Positions 44,276-52,176 of a DNA stretch of 64,000 nucleotides are shown in pieces. Every line of letters begins with the position of its first letter. The first letter of the stretch is position 1. Both the position numbers and the translations under genes were made by a program. The notes beneath the pieces are model-generated. The model had not been told where the DNA came from and did not search any database. It worked only from the letters and a program-made list of their open reading frames with translations. Origin of the DNA: Citrobacter sp. wls619 (GTDB lineage Bacteria; Pseudomonadota; Gammaproteobacteria; Enterobacterales; Enterobacteriaceae). Where the stretch lies: positions 124,001 to 188,000 of the forward strand of contig NZ_SZXJ01000078.1 in NCBI RefSeq assembly GCF_005281345.1, read 5' to 3'.

Positions 44276-44305
44276 AATAAAAAACCCGCACATCATGCGC
44301 GGGTT
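44276..44305 (-). terminator. Terminator after the tail protein gene
   Basis: AACCCGC / GCGGGTT stem with nine-base loop and a run of T on the minus strand, about 40 bases after the stop of the 44343 gene. It ends the main tail transcript before the two small exported/anchored genes. Confidence 0.85.
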
Positions 44306-44342
44306 CGTTTGGTGTTTTGTGGCTGTGAGTGCTAGTGCAGGG

Positions 44343-45305
44343 TTACTCCTGCTGTGGGTTTTCGACAACTGGAACCACCAGCCCTGAGTTAAGCGCCAGC
44401 AGTTCGGTGTAAATCTCTGCTTTGAGTTCCTGCCGGGTGAGTGCGACGGTCATTCCTATGTAACTCTCCATCGTGCTTGTTTTCGCCAGCAGGCCACCAT
44501 TCATATAGGCGTGTCCATCAGAGCGAATTTCGAACGTTGTCGCCCCGGTTCCATCCCACGCCATGTTCCATTGACTGTAGTGATAGGCGCTAGTTGCCCC
44601 TCTGACCTGATATAGATTATCCCGCGTGTCTTCGTTCAGATATAGCGGAAATGCCGCGATTGCCGAACCACCACCATTAAGATTGTAAGTCCCCCCCCAT
44701 TGCTGGAACGCCTGCGCCGCCTGACCATGAACAGTGGAGTTACATGTAATCTGTGTTCCGGCGTTAAGGCTTATTGCCCCAGCGGCATGCGCCTCTATCG
44801 TACCAGCCTCGTGCGCAATCTGCGTTTGCTGGTTGGTCGCCCATGATACGCGATACCCTGACGTTGATTGGTCTGTGTAACCAAAGTACGTATTTCCCCA
44901 CGTCGTCCCGGTATAGGTAAACGCGTCGTCCTGCGCCGTAAAATCCGTTCGTTCCCAAAGCGCTGACCAGTCCACGTCGTGGCCGTCAATCTCCAGACCG
45001 CCAGCAAAATTCACAGTCTTATCGAACGTTACCCCGTCCTGGTTGGCGTACTGGTCTTTCACTCGCTCCCATATGCTCAGCACTACTGATTGGCTCTGCT
45101 CAATCTTCTGTAGCTCTGAGTGAAGAACCTTAATCATTTCCGTCATATCGGCTGGAACGTTTAATTTTTCCAGTCGGTAGACAGTTGGCGGGGAGCTGGT
45201 TAGCTGTGAGTTTTGCGTGGAGCTACTGGACGTAGTGCGTACTCGTGTCTTGCTCCTGGTCGCTGCATTGGCCTTTGCCAGCGCCTTAGCTTGCTGCGGG
45301 TTCAT
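44343..45305 (-). CDS. Putative tail fibre or tail-associated protein
   Basis: A 320-residue protein following the tail nozzle gene by a TAATGA overlap. The N-terminus is Ser/Thr-rich and flexible, residues 60-85 form a likely helix bundle, and the rest is Gly/Ala/Thr/Gln-rich with fibre-like beta sequence (AHEAGTIEAHAAGAISLNAGT). A C-terminal helix (TRQELKAEIYTELLALNS) may serve in trimer formation. Assignment as tail fibre is by position and composition. Confidence 0.6.
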   Translation of the reverse strand: MNPQQAKALAKANAATRSKTRVRTTSSSSTQNSQLTSSPPTVYRLEKLNVPADMTEMIKVLHSELQKIEQSQSVVLSIWERVKDQYANQDGVTFDKTVNFAGGLEIDGHDVDWSALWERTDFTAQDDAFTYTGTTWGNTYFGYTDQSTSGYRVSWATNQQTQIAHEAGTIEAHAAGAISLNAGTQITCNSTVHGQAAQAFQQWGGTYNLNGGGSAIAAFPLYLNEDTRDNLYQVRGATSAYHYSQWNMAWDGTGATTFEIRSDGHAYMNGGLLAKTSTMESYIGMTVALTRQELKAEIYTELLALNSGLVVPVVENPQQE

Positions 45306-47047
45306 TAGAATGCCCTCCCCGTGCTCTTGATTGTGAAACTAACACCCACCGGAATAGAGCCGCTGCCAGCAATTTCCAAACGATAGGCGTGAGTCTCACC
45401 CTCAACTCTCCAGGTAGTTCGGCGCTGTCCTGATAGATTGGCTGTCTGTGTATCCCACGTGTAACCAGAATCCGGGTTATCACTGCGGCCCAGCTCAACA
45501 GTGATATCGTTCGCGCCTTTTCCGTTTAGGTATGCCTCGGTAATCATTGAGCGATAGCCAGTGTTAAACTCAAGCCCTCTACGCTCTGCGTAGCACTGCA
45601 AGTCTTGCTGGGTCATGATTCCCACGCCCCCCGAAATAATGTTTCTCACCTCCGTTGACCCGTAGTTCAGGTAATACACGCCACCAGCAGCAGATGCCCC
45701 AATCATGGTTCCCTGTGCCGTTTTCACGTCACCGCTGTCCCATGTCACGTTTGCGTCATCCCATATAGTGTCATCGTCATCCCACACAGTTGGGGAGCTA
45801 ACTGGTGCTATTGGGCAGAAACATGCGTCGTTGATATAGGGGAGTGTTTTTCGTGACCACGTTTTTTTGACGTAGTTATAGGTGAGCGAGGTTGTTTTGG
45901 CGTAATCGCCCTCGGCCTGGTCTGCGCCGTACATCATCACCCAAATCTCTGACAGTTCCGGGTAATTGAGTAGGCGAATCATCCCCCGCTCGTGCGTTGA
46001 TACGTAGTCAGCCAGATATTCTTTTACCGCCCCGTCAGCCACAGACACCCAGGACACGGAGTCGTGCTTCACCACGTCCGACCCGGTAAACACGTAGTTG
46101 TAACCGTGTGCGTTCACGCAACAGCCAATATCCAGGCACCCTAAATCGCTGTATACCAACTTAGTGATAAAGGGTGACTGGTCGTTGCCGCTGGGCGTTA
46201 GTGAGTATGTCTCGCGCTCGGTGTACACATACAGGGTGCCGCCGTTCTCCGCTGCGTCCGTTACCTCGTAATTGCTGCTCAGATCCTGCCAGCCTGCGTA
46301 CCCGTCAATTACTGCTGACGCAAAGTCCTCCGGAGTCCTGTTTGCTGCTGTATCGTCCCAGTTTATTGGTAGGCTGTTTTCCTGAGCGAATCCAGACCAC
46401 CTCACTCGCGTTGGGTACGGCACGTCCTGCCCGCCCTGCGATTCTTCAACCGTTGAGAGCAGTAGCAACCGGTTATCGAACGATACTATTTTTTTACACG
46501 TCCAGCGCCTGTCCTGAATATCCGGTGTCCCGGTACTGTCCACGACAGTTTGCTCACCCCATCCGGTTAGCGCGTCGAAGCCGTCCCAGTCGTACTGCTT
46601 GGCTATTGGCGCGGAACCAGTGACGCCAAAAATCTGACAGTTGTTAATCTGGCACTTGTAGCTAATCCAGATATCGTCAATCGAAAAACCTGTGGCGTAG
46701 TTGTCGTCAGACGTTACGGCGAGCTTTGCGAATTCCGCAGTAATCATCGACTGCTGCCACACGCAGACGTCGTCACCGTCAACGCCCAGCCCAAACAGAA
46801 CTTTTGCTCCGGCCGAGTAGAAATCAAACATGACTACGTCAATCAACCACAGTGGCTGCGGTTGGTAGACTCCCGAACTATCAGTAGTGTAATACTCGCA
46901 GAGCTGATTCCCGAGATACTGCGTTATTTCACGTCCATTGAACCGGATGTTGACGGCGTCCGTAAACGCCGCATCAGGGAGCATTGTCGGGTCACCGTCG
47001 AGCATTAGCCCAACGGAGCCGAGTTGCTGAATATTTGGTTTTGTCAT
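45305..47047 (-). CDS. Tail nozzle / stabilisation protein of podovirus type
   Basis: A 580-residue, Trp- and Asp-rich protein (MTKPNIQQLGSVGLMLDGDPTMLPDAAFTDAVNIRF), with the DAFTDxxNIRF-type opening typical of podoviral nozzle and packaged-DNA stabilisation proteins that form the beta-propeller tail tube tip. ATG at 47047 is chosen because its ATGA overlaps the upstream stop. It follows the adaptor and fibre genes, consistent with assembly of a short tail. Confidence 0.75.
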   Translation of the reverse strand: MTKPNIQQLGSVGLMLDGDPTMLPDAAFTDAVNIRFNGREITQYLGNQLCEYYTTDSSGVYQPQPLWLIDVVMFDFYSAGAKVLFGLGVDGDDVCVWQQSMITAEFAKLAVTSDDNYATGFSIDDIWISYKCQINNCQIFGVTGSAPIAKQYDWDGFDALTGWGEQTVVDSTGTPDIQDRRWTCKKIVSFDNRLLLLSTVEESQGGQDVPYPTRVRWSGFAQENSLPINWDDTAANRTPEDFASAVIDGYAGWQDLSSNYEVTDAAENGGTLYVYTERETYSLTPSGNDQSPFITKLVYSDLGCLDIGCCVNAHGYNYVFTGSDVVKHDSVSWVSVADGAVKEYLADYVSTHERGMIRLLNYPELSEIWVMMYGADQAEGDYAKTTSLTYNYVKKTWSRKTLPYINDACFCPIAPVSSPTVWDDDDTIWDDANVTWDSGDVKTAQGTMIGASAAGGVYYLNYGSTEVRNIISGGVGIMTQQDLQCYAERRGLEFNTGYRSMITEAYLNGKGANDITVELGRSDNPDSGYTWDTQTANLSGQRRTTWRVEGETHAYRLEIAGSGSIPVGVSFTIKSTGRAF

Positions 47048-47874
47048 GCTGTACGCACCCAAATATAAGCACCGTAATGAAGCGGAGCAAACCCCTCTGC
47101 GGCAGTACCCAACGAAACGGCGTTTCCAGAGAATGTTGCGTTGTGCACATGCCCACCAGCCGACGCGGAGGGCTGATCTCCCCCGAACCCGGTATTGCCC
47201 ATCACCGATGATTCAAGATATTTTTTCGCCTCCTTCCCTTCGCCGTAAGCGGGAAGGTCGTGCACGTGTTCACCCTGAGTGTCCAGCGATACGGTGCCAG
47301 TCGGGGTGATGGTTTCCGCAGATATGTTTGCCCGTGTCACGATGGCGCGACCATTAATCCCCACACCAAAACTGACAGACCCCCCATCCGCCGAAGATTT
47401 CGCAGTTCCAACCCCAGCAAGTAAGCCCGTTACCGCCGACCATGTACCAAACCCTAAAATATCAACCGGGTTACGGGTGTCGGTAAAGCTGATGAACGGT
47501 GCGCCTACCGGGTATTGCAGTTGCTGAAACAGCTTGAACGTCATTAATAGGTCGGTGTTGCTGTTGGCCTGTGTCGTTGTTGGTGTCCCTGCCGCCAGTG
47601 CCGCTAACGTCCCATCGTCTTTTGTTGGGTCGGTTAGGTTGAAATTACTCAGTGCACCAGCCGTGGCGCTGTTATCAATCCATGGGGTGTTTAGGGTGAT
47701 GTTGTTGATTTGGTCCGGTGTCCCGGTTATTGGTGCGGTTGCGTTCGGAATTGTGTTCTGAACGGCGCTCTTTATCCCCCTGATGTGATCGTCACCGCCG
47801 CTGACAAAATCCGACTTTCCTACAGGCCAATCCGGGTTGAGCTGGCTAATATACGTGGCATTCTCAATGGGCAT
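47044..47874 (-). CDS. Tail fibre / baseplate-type collar protein
   Basis: The 276-residue product has a central segment QYPVGAPFISFTDTRNPVDI and IVTRANISAETI, then GEHVHDLPAYGEG and AGGHVHNATFSG, and ends APLHYGAYIWVRTA. The repeated HxH motifs and the PxxYxAxxWxR-type ending are characteristic of phage fibre tips and gp10/gp12-like C-terminal domains that bind metal ions. It probably contacts the host surface. It overlaps its neighbours by four bases. Confidence 0.75.
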   Translation of the reverse strand: MPIENATYISQLNPDWPVGKSDFVSGGDDHIRGIKSAVQNTIPNATAPITGTPDQINNITLNTPWIDNSATAGALSNFNLTDPTKDDGTLAALAAGTPTTTQANSNTDLLMTFKLFQQLQYPVGAPFISFTDTRNPVDILGFGTWSAVTGLLAGVGTAKSSADGGSVSFGVGINGRAIVTRANISAETITPTGTVSLDTQGEHVHDLPAYGEGKEAKKYLESSVMGNTGFGGDQPSASAGGHVHNATFSGNAVSLGTAAEGFAPLHYGAYIWVRTA

Positions 47875-48113
47875 TATTTCTTATCCTCCAGTCGGTTTAC
47901 GCGGCGATCAACGTCTACGATTTCCTGCTGCTGCACTCTGATATCAGCGCTTAGTGACTCAATCTGCGCCTGATCCGTCTTTGCCATGGCGCTTGTGTCG
48001 TCGATAACCTGTTGCGCGTGACCAAATGAGAACGCGACGCCAAAAATGGCGGCAACGCCAGTGAACCCCATAAACTTCAACAGGGAGTGAGTTTTGTCGT
48101 TAGAAGTAGCCAC
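47874..48113 (-). CDS. Small membrane/coiled-coil prophage protein
   Basis: A 79-residue protein with one hydrophobic segment (LLKFMGFTGVAAIFGVAFSFG, residues 11-31) followed by a coiled coil (AKTDQAQIESLSADIRVQQQEIVDVDRRVNRLED). This layout occurs in phage proteins annotated as holin-like or virion-associated. It is coupled to the adaptor and fibre genes. A lysis role is possible but no endolysin accompanies it. Confidence 0.55.
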   Translation of the reverse strand: MATSNDKTHSLLKFMGFTGVAAIFGVAFSFGHAQQVIDDTSAMAKTDQAQIESLSADIRVQQQEIVDVDRRVNRLEDKK

Positions 48114-48708
48114 GGCGTTTCACCTTTGCTGTTCCGGTTTTCTTGAATTGGTCGCTAACGGCGTTTAGTTCCTGTACCTCTTTATCAGCCATTGCAGACC
48201 ATGAGTTAGCTGAGTCGCTATCGCGTGAAAACATTGCGCAGTATGCCAGGCCATACCAAAGCAGGGCGTTTTCTGCTGCGTCGGTGTAGGCGTTAGTCTG
48301 GACACCTTGAGAAATGCGCGGGGGCTTTTGATAACCGGTTATCGTTACTGACGCGGGTTTTACCAGTTCAATATTATTGCCGTTGGTGGCGTAGTGGAAA
48401 TCGTACCCCGCCAGCTCCGGGCGGTTCGCCAGCGCTACGCGCAAAGCCGTAACGTCTGCATAACTGGTTGCAGTCCCCACCAACTCAGAGATAGTGACGC
48501 TATCAACCGTCATGAACTCAGACATATCAATACTAACTGAGTCGGTGTTGTAGGTTACTGTTTTGCTCATTGCGCCGATTTTTAGCTCGCTATCCAGCTT
48601 GGTTTGAGCAGCGGCGATAAATTGCGGAATGGCGTTGATGGTCTGACTATCGGTGCGTCCTGACCATGATTTGATATTTGACACCAGGTCGTTGTATGTA
48701 GTGCTCAT
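48100..48708 (-). CDS. Head-tail adaptor protein (SU10/P22 gp4-like)
   Basis: A 202-residue protein beginning MSTTYNDLVSNIKSWSGRTDSQTINAIPQFIAAAQTKLD, a pattern shared by the short-tail adaptor family where helices pack below the portal ring. Central YADVTALRVALANRPELAGYDFHY and the late ALLWYGLAYCAMF helix are also typical. It should join portal and nozzle. It lies between the metallopeptidase and the membrane protein genes with short overlaps. Confidence 0.72.
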   Translation of the reverse strand: MSTTYNDLVSNIKSWSGRTDSQTINAIPQFIAAAQTKLDSELKIGAMSKTVTYNTDSVSIDMSEFMTVDSVTISELVGTATSYADVTALRVALANRPELAGYDFHYATNGNNIELVKPASVTITGYQKPPRISQGVQTNAYTDAAENALLWYGLAYCAMFSRDSDSANSWSAMADKEVQELNAVSDQFKKTGTAKVKRRGYF

Positions 48709-49061
48709 AATTCACCCTCAAATCCGTCGAACATAGCCCCTAGTAAGTAGCAATAGGTCTCATTTCCCTCGCCCTCTCTAACAGGCACGCCAACCATTGA
48801 GCATATTTCAAATGCTGTATGCGCCAACTCATGCACTAGCGTTGACTGCTTTCCGCTGTTTACGCACACCAAAAAACGACGCTTTCCGCGATAGTAGATA
48901 TACCTACTTAGCCCCGAGGAATATTTATGATCCTCGCAAACCTCCAGTCCCGCCGCCTGATGCGCCTCGCGCCAATCATCAAAACCCCGACAAAGATATA
49001 CCCACCCATTACCGAACAACGGCACCTTCATTGATGGGAGATCGGGCCATTTACTTTTCAT
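48705..49061 (-). CDS. HExxH zinc metallopeptidase-like prophage protein
   Basis: A 118-residue protein with the zinc-protease motif VHELAHTAFEI (H77, E78, H81) and a possible third ligand Glu101 (NETYCY), 20 residues later, as in gluzincin/SprT-like enzymes. AGGTGAATT precedes the ATG. It sits among head and adaptor genes, which would suit processing of a virion protein or a role during DNA entry. No partner or cleavage site is known. Confidence 0.7.
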   Translation of the reverse strand: MKSKWPDLPSMKVPLFGNGWVYLCRGFDDWREAHQAAGLEVCEDHKYSSGLSRYIYYRGKRRFLVCVNSGKQSTLVHELAHTAFEICSMVGVPVREGEGNETYCYLLGAMFDGFEGEL

Positions 49062-49072
49062 AATTCACCTGT

Positions 49073-49096
49073 AAAAAAGGCTGGCATTTGCCAGCC
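49073..49096 (-). terminator. Terminator of the capsid operon
   Basis: GGCTGGC / GCCAGCC stem with four-base loop and six T on the minus strand, just after the stop of the 83-residue gene. It would make the capsid gene and its neighbour a short, abundant transcript, with partial read-through to the tail genes. Confidence 0.9.
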
Positions 49097-49102
49097 TCCT
49101 GC

Positions 49103-49354
49103 TTATGCGTATTTGAGGGTTTTCTTTTCATCGCGGACAACGTTCATGATTTTTCTCACAACATTGCCCTCTGTGGTTTGCGGGATTGGCCTCCCGGTCA
49201 GCGCCTGGGTGATGTAGTCGATAACTACCCCTTGCGCGTCGGGTTCCAGATCCACAAAATCGAGTTGCTCACCCCCCCCTGTTGCTTCACGCAGTGCGGC
49301 TACACCTGCGTAGCAAATAGCCGCTAATTCAATAATTGTGATTCCTCCTTTCAT
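49103..49354 (-). CDS. Small head-region protein, possible decoration protein
   Basis: An 83-residue acidic protein (MKGGITIIELAAICYAGVAALREATG) co-transcribed with the capsid gene, overlapping it by four bases and closed by a terminator. Position directly after the capsid gene is typical of decoration or head-completion proteins, but the sequence is not recognised. Residues 30-60 (LDFVDLEPDAQGVVIDYI) look structured. Confidence 0.55.
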   Translation of the reverse strand: MKGGITIIELAAICYAGVAALREATGGGEQLDFVDLEPDAQGVVIDYITQALTGRPIPQTTEGNVVRKIMNVVRDEKKTLKYA

Positions 49355-50337
49355 TCAACCTCCACCGGGTCTGTTGGCTTTCCCTCGATCCATGCGGAGC
49401 GCCATGGGTTAGCGTGTTCCCAGCCAGATTCCAGCAGGAACGCCACTTCATCGGCGTCGCCAAGCTCAGGCAGGTCTTTGACGCGAGGCTCACCAAATAC
49501 AGCCTCTTGCCAATCTTCCGGGTTGTAGATAAGGACGGTGCCGTTATTCATTATTGGATTGAACATCACCATTACTGTTTGCCCAAAGGCATCCGTCAGG
49601 GTGCTGACTTCCCAGCTCACTTTTGTGGAATCTTCGAATACGCGGACGCGGTTACCGTTCTCTCCGGTCTTCTCCTGCATGCCGGAAATGGTGTCCGACA
49701 TATCCATAGATGCCATGAGAATCTTTGGCTTCGCGCCAACGGTTTTCAGGCGCTTTAGAGCGTCTTTAATGTCATCTTCGGTGGGGGTTGCAGAGGCAGA
49801 AACGATATAAGTTTCGACATTTTTAAGTGGATCGCCAGAAATGGTGGTGCCGCCGTCGGTGCTGGAAATCAGGTATTTTATACCCGCCGCAGTTGCTGCG
49901 GTTGGGTTGCCGTCAGAGTCATTAGCCGGAGCCTTTGCGGGGCCATTGTTGAACATTGCCCATTCAAAATCGGCTTTCAGTTCGGTGGCGCGTTTTTGGG
50001 ATTGTCGATCAAGCTGCCCTTTGCCTGCATAGTATGCCTGGCGTTGAGCTTCACTGGTTACCGCTAAACCCAGAATGAGCTTTTGGGTGTAGTTTTCCAG
50101 CATGGTGGTTTTGCCGTAGGACTTTGGCACATCAGCCCATTGAACGTTTTCGGGATAGGCGTTTGCACCGGGCGCTTTCAGGCTATCAATCTGCCATTGG
50201 TGGTGCTGGTTATCTACTTTCTTTTTGCCGATGGTGGACCAGAACATAGTCTGTTCAGGGTCTAGCATGGCGATGTCGTTGGCTACTTCGCTTTCTACGC
50301 CGACGTGGTCATAAGACCAGAGTGTTAAGGCTGCCAT
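49351..50337 (-). CDS. Major capsid protein, SU10 / DUF5309 type
   Basis: The 328-residue product has the HK97-fold layout of SU10-type major head proteins: an N-terminal segment with AMLDPEQTMFWSTIGKKKV, the HHQWQIDSLKAP strand, ENYTQKLILGLAVTSEAQRQA and a spine helix DRQSQKRATELKADFEWAM, then a C-terminal domain (VMVMFNPIMNNGTVLIYNPED). It forms the icosahedral shell. AAAGGAGG precedes the ATG. The operon leader carries an element shared with the terminase operon. Confidence 0.85.
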   Translation of the reverse strand: MAALTLWSYDHVGVESEVANDIAMLDPEQTMFWSTIGKKKVDNQHHQWQIDSLKAPGANAYPENVQWADVPKSYGKTTMLENYTQKLILGLAVTSEAQRQAYYAGKGQLDRQSQKRATELKADFEWAMFNNGPAKAPANDSDGNPTAATAAGIKYLISSTDGGTTISGDPLKNVETYIVSASATPTEDDIKDALKRLKTVGAKPKILMASMDMSDTISGMQEKTGENGNRVRVFEDSTKVSWEVSTLTDAFGQTVMVMFNPIMNNGTVLIYNPEDWQEAVFGEPRVKDLPELGDADEVAFLLESGWEHANPWRSAWIEGKPTDPVEVE

Positions 50338-50355
50338 TCATATAGGCCTCCTTTG

Positions 50356-50390
50356 TTGGGCTTCTTGCCCATATCCTGAGGATCGTTGAA
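50356..50390 (-). promoter_or_regulatory. Capsid-operon leader element (palindrome plus hairpin)
   Basis: On the minus strand AACGATCCTCAGGATATGGG contains the palindrome ATCCT-C-AGGAT and runs into a hairpin TGGGC-AAGAA-GCCCA. The same arrangement lies before the terminase genes (60518-60550), with a compensating base change in the palindrome. It lies 19 bases upstream of the capsid ATG. Confidence 0.7.
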
Positions 50391-50442
50391 ATGATTTTTT
50401 GCATTAAATCGTCGCGATTAGATCATTGATTTTTGTTATATG

Positions 50443-52176
50443 TCAATTTATTTTTTTTGCTGCTGCCTCTATTTCCGCCCTTTCCTCCCTCCCAACCACA
50501 CGGCGAACCACGGCGCGTGTCACTTTTTGTGCTACAGCTCTACTAACTGGCGCAGCAACAGCCCCAACCGGACCACCAAACATAAATCCCGCCCCCACTT
50601 GTGCAGCCGTATTATCCAGCGCCTTATCAGTCATTGTCTCATCCCTCACCCCCGGCAATGACGCTCGAATAGCCTCTAGCTGCTCATAAAGACGCATAGC
50701 CTTCGCACCGCGTTGCGCGGCATCATGCGTGTGCGTCATAGCCCAATAAATAGCCCGTTCATCTTCGGGTATATCAGACCATTTTACGCCATTAGCTTTA
50801 ATGCCTTTTGCGTCATTCATAACCGACTTAACGTTTTTTTGTATCTTGTCTAACAGTTTGATTTTATGGTCTAAAGCTGTCTGCACATTCCTCTCGCCAG
50901 CGGCTCGGGCTTCCTGATATTCCGCTGATGTAAGCGATCTCTCTTTAGACAATTCTTTATCCAGCCTTTCCATTGCGGCGGTGTAGGCATCAGACACCCC
51001 GGCGCGGTGCGCTGCCGCCTGCTTTGCTGAAACATACCGCCTCATTTCAGGGTTTAAAATCCCTTTAGCATCTAGCCATTGCAATGTGTCTGGGGCGTCT
51101 TTTACCGCCTCAAGTAGTCGCTTTATATTGACGTGCGGTGACGTTTCAAGAAATCGCTCTAACTCAAACTTTGTGCCATGTATGTATGATGCGAGCGCAT
51201 TATAAAACCGCTGTGACGACACATCTTCACCTGAATCTATTTTAGTGATCAGCTCGTTAAGCGGGTCATGACTGGCTCTCATGACTTGCTCAAATTGACC
51301 ATAGCCAGATAACTCAGGGTGCTCATCTCCGGGAAAAGGCAGGTGTGGGTTTTCGTAGTCTTCTGTAAACTCCCTGAACTGCTGCAATGCCTGCTTAGCC
51401 GTCATCCCCTTTTCTGCTGTATCAGTTTCTTTCAGCCCGTTAAGAGCGTAGCTCTCGGCCTCGACACCCACCAGCCTATGCGCTATTTTTTGGTTATATT
51501 CATCCAACCATTGCGCCTGCTGAGCCGTTAGCGCGTCAACACGATCCGTTTGGCGCTGCCCTGCCTTTATCGCCTTTTCTGCCTCTTGCTCTCTGCTAAC
51601 CTCCGTTACTGGGGATTCATCAACATACTTTTCAGCGTTTGCAATATCCTCAGGCGCTTCTACATGCCCCAAACGCCCTTTTAGGTATTGAACTGCAGAC
51701 GGCGTAAATCGCTCTAATACAGGTGCGGCTAACTTTCCTACCGTGTGGATAACCCCAGGTAAAACCGCTGCCGTCGCCATGTTTGTAGCTACATCATTAT
51801 TTTTTCCATCAACGATGTTTTCAGCCTCGGATTGCACCCCTGCCGTAGCTGCATTAAGCACCGAGTCAACACCCGCTCGCGCCACCCATGACAACCCTCG
51901 TGCGCCCGGTACAACAAACCCCGCCGCCACGTCACGAACGTCATGCTGCAATTCAACTGGTACACTATGCGCGTAATCGTTGATGCTCGCTGCCATCTTC
52001 GCTTGCGTCGCATTACCCTTGCCACCTACTGCCTTATAGATTTCAGGGTAATCCGCAAAATCCATTGGTGTTGCGTAGCCCTTTTGCACTGCTCTCTTCG
52101 CAATGTCGGTATCACTGGTTCCGTCAGGGATGTTATTCATCGTAAAGCCGTTTGGCAGCTCCATTGAGAAAGGCAT
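50443..52176 (-). CDS. Putative internal virion / DNA ejection protein (577 residues)
   Basis: A 577-residue protein with MELPNGFTMNNIPDGTSDTD near the N-terminus, the small PDGT-type domain seen at the start of many podoviral internal proteins. A long helical, charged middle (residues 200-520) is followed by a Gly/Ala-rich hydrophobic segment (QVGAGFMFGGPVGAVAAPVSRA) near the end that could insert in a membrane during ejection. It is the last of the ejection genes before the capsid operon. Assignment is by architecture. Confidence 0.6.
   Translation of the reverse strand: MPFSMELPNGFTMNNIPDGTSDTDIAKRAVQKGYATPMDFADYPEIYKAVGGKGNATQAKMAASINDYAHSVPVELQHDVRDVAAGFVVPGARGLSWVARAGVDSVLNAATAGVQSEAENIVDGKNNDVATNMATAAVLPGVIHTVGKLAAPVLERFTPSAVQYLKGRLGHVEAPEDIANAEKYVDESPVTEVSREQEAEKAIKAGQRQTDRVDALTAQQAQWLDEYNQKIAHRLVGVEAESYALNGLKETDTAEKGMTAKQALQQFREFTEDYENPHLPFPGDEHPELSGYGQFEQVMRASHDPLNELITKIDSGEDVSSQRFYNALASYIHGTKFELERFLETSPHVNIKRLLEAVKDAPDTLQWLDAKGILNPEMRRYVSAKQAAAHRAGVSDAYTAAMERLDKELSKERSLTSAEYQEARAAGERNVQTALDHKIKLLDKIQKNVKSVMNDAKGIKANGVKWSDIPEDERAIYWAMTHTHDAAQRGAKAMRLYEQLEAIRASLPGVRDETMTDKALDNTAAQVGAGFMFGGPVGAVAAPVSRAVAQKVTRAVVRRVVGREERAEIEAAAKKIN

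Noticed and set aside
44343..47874. Invertible tail-fibre cassette controlled by the serine recombinase
   Set aside because: No inverted repeats flanking the fibre genes and no spare fibre ends on the opposite strand were seen.
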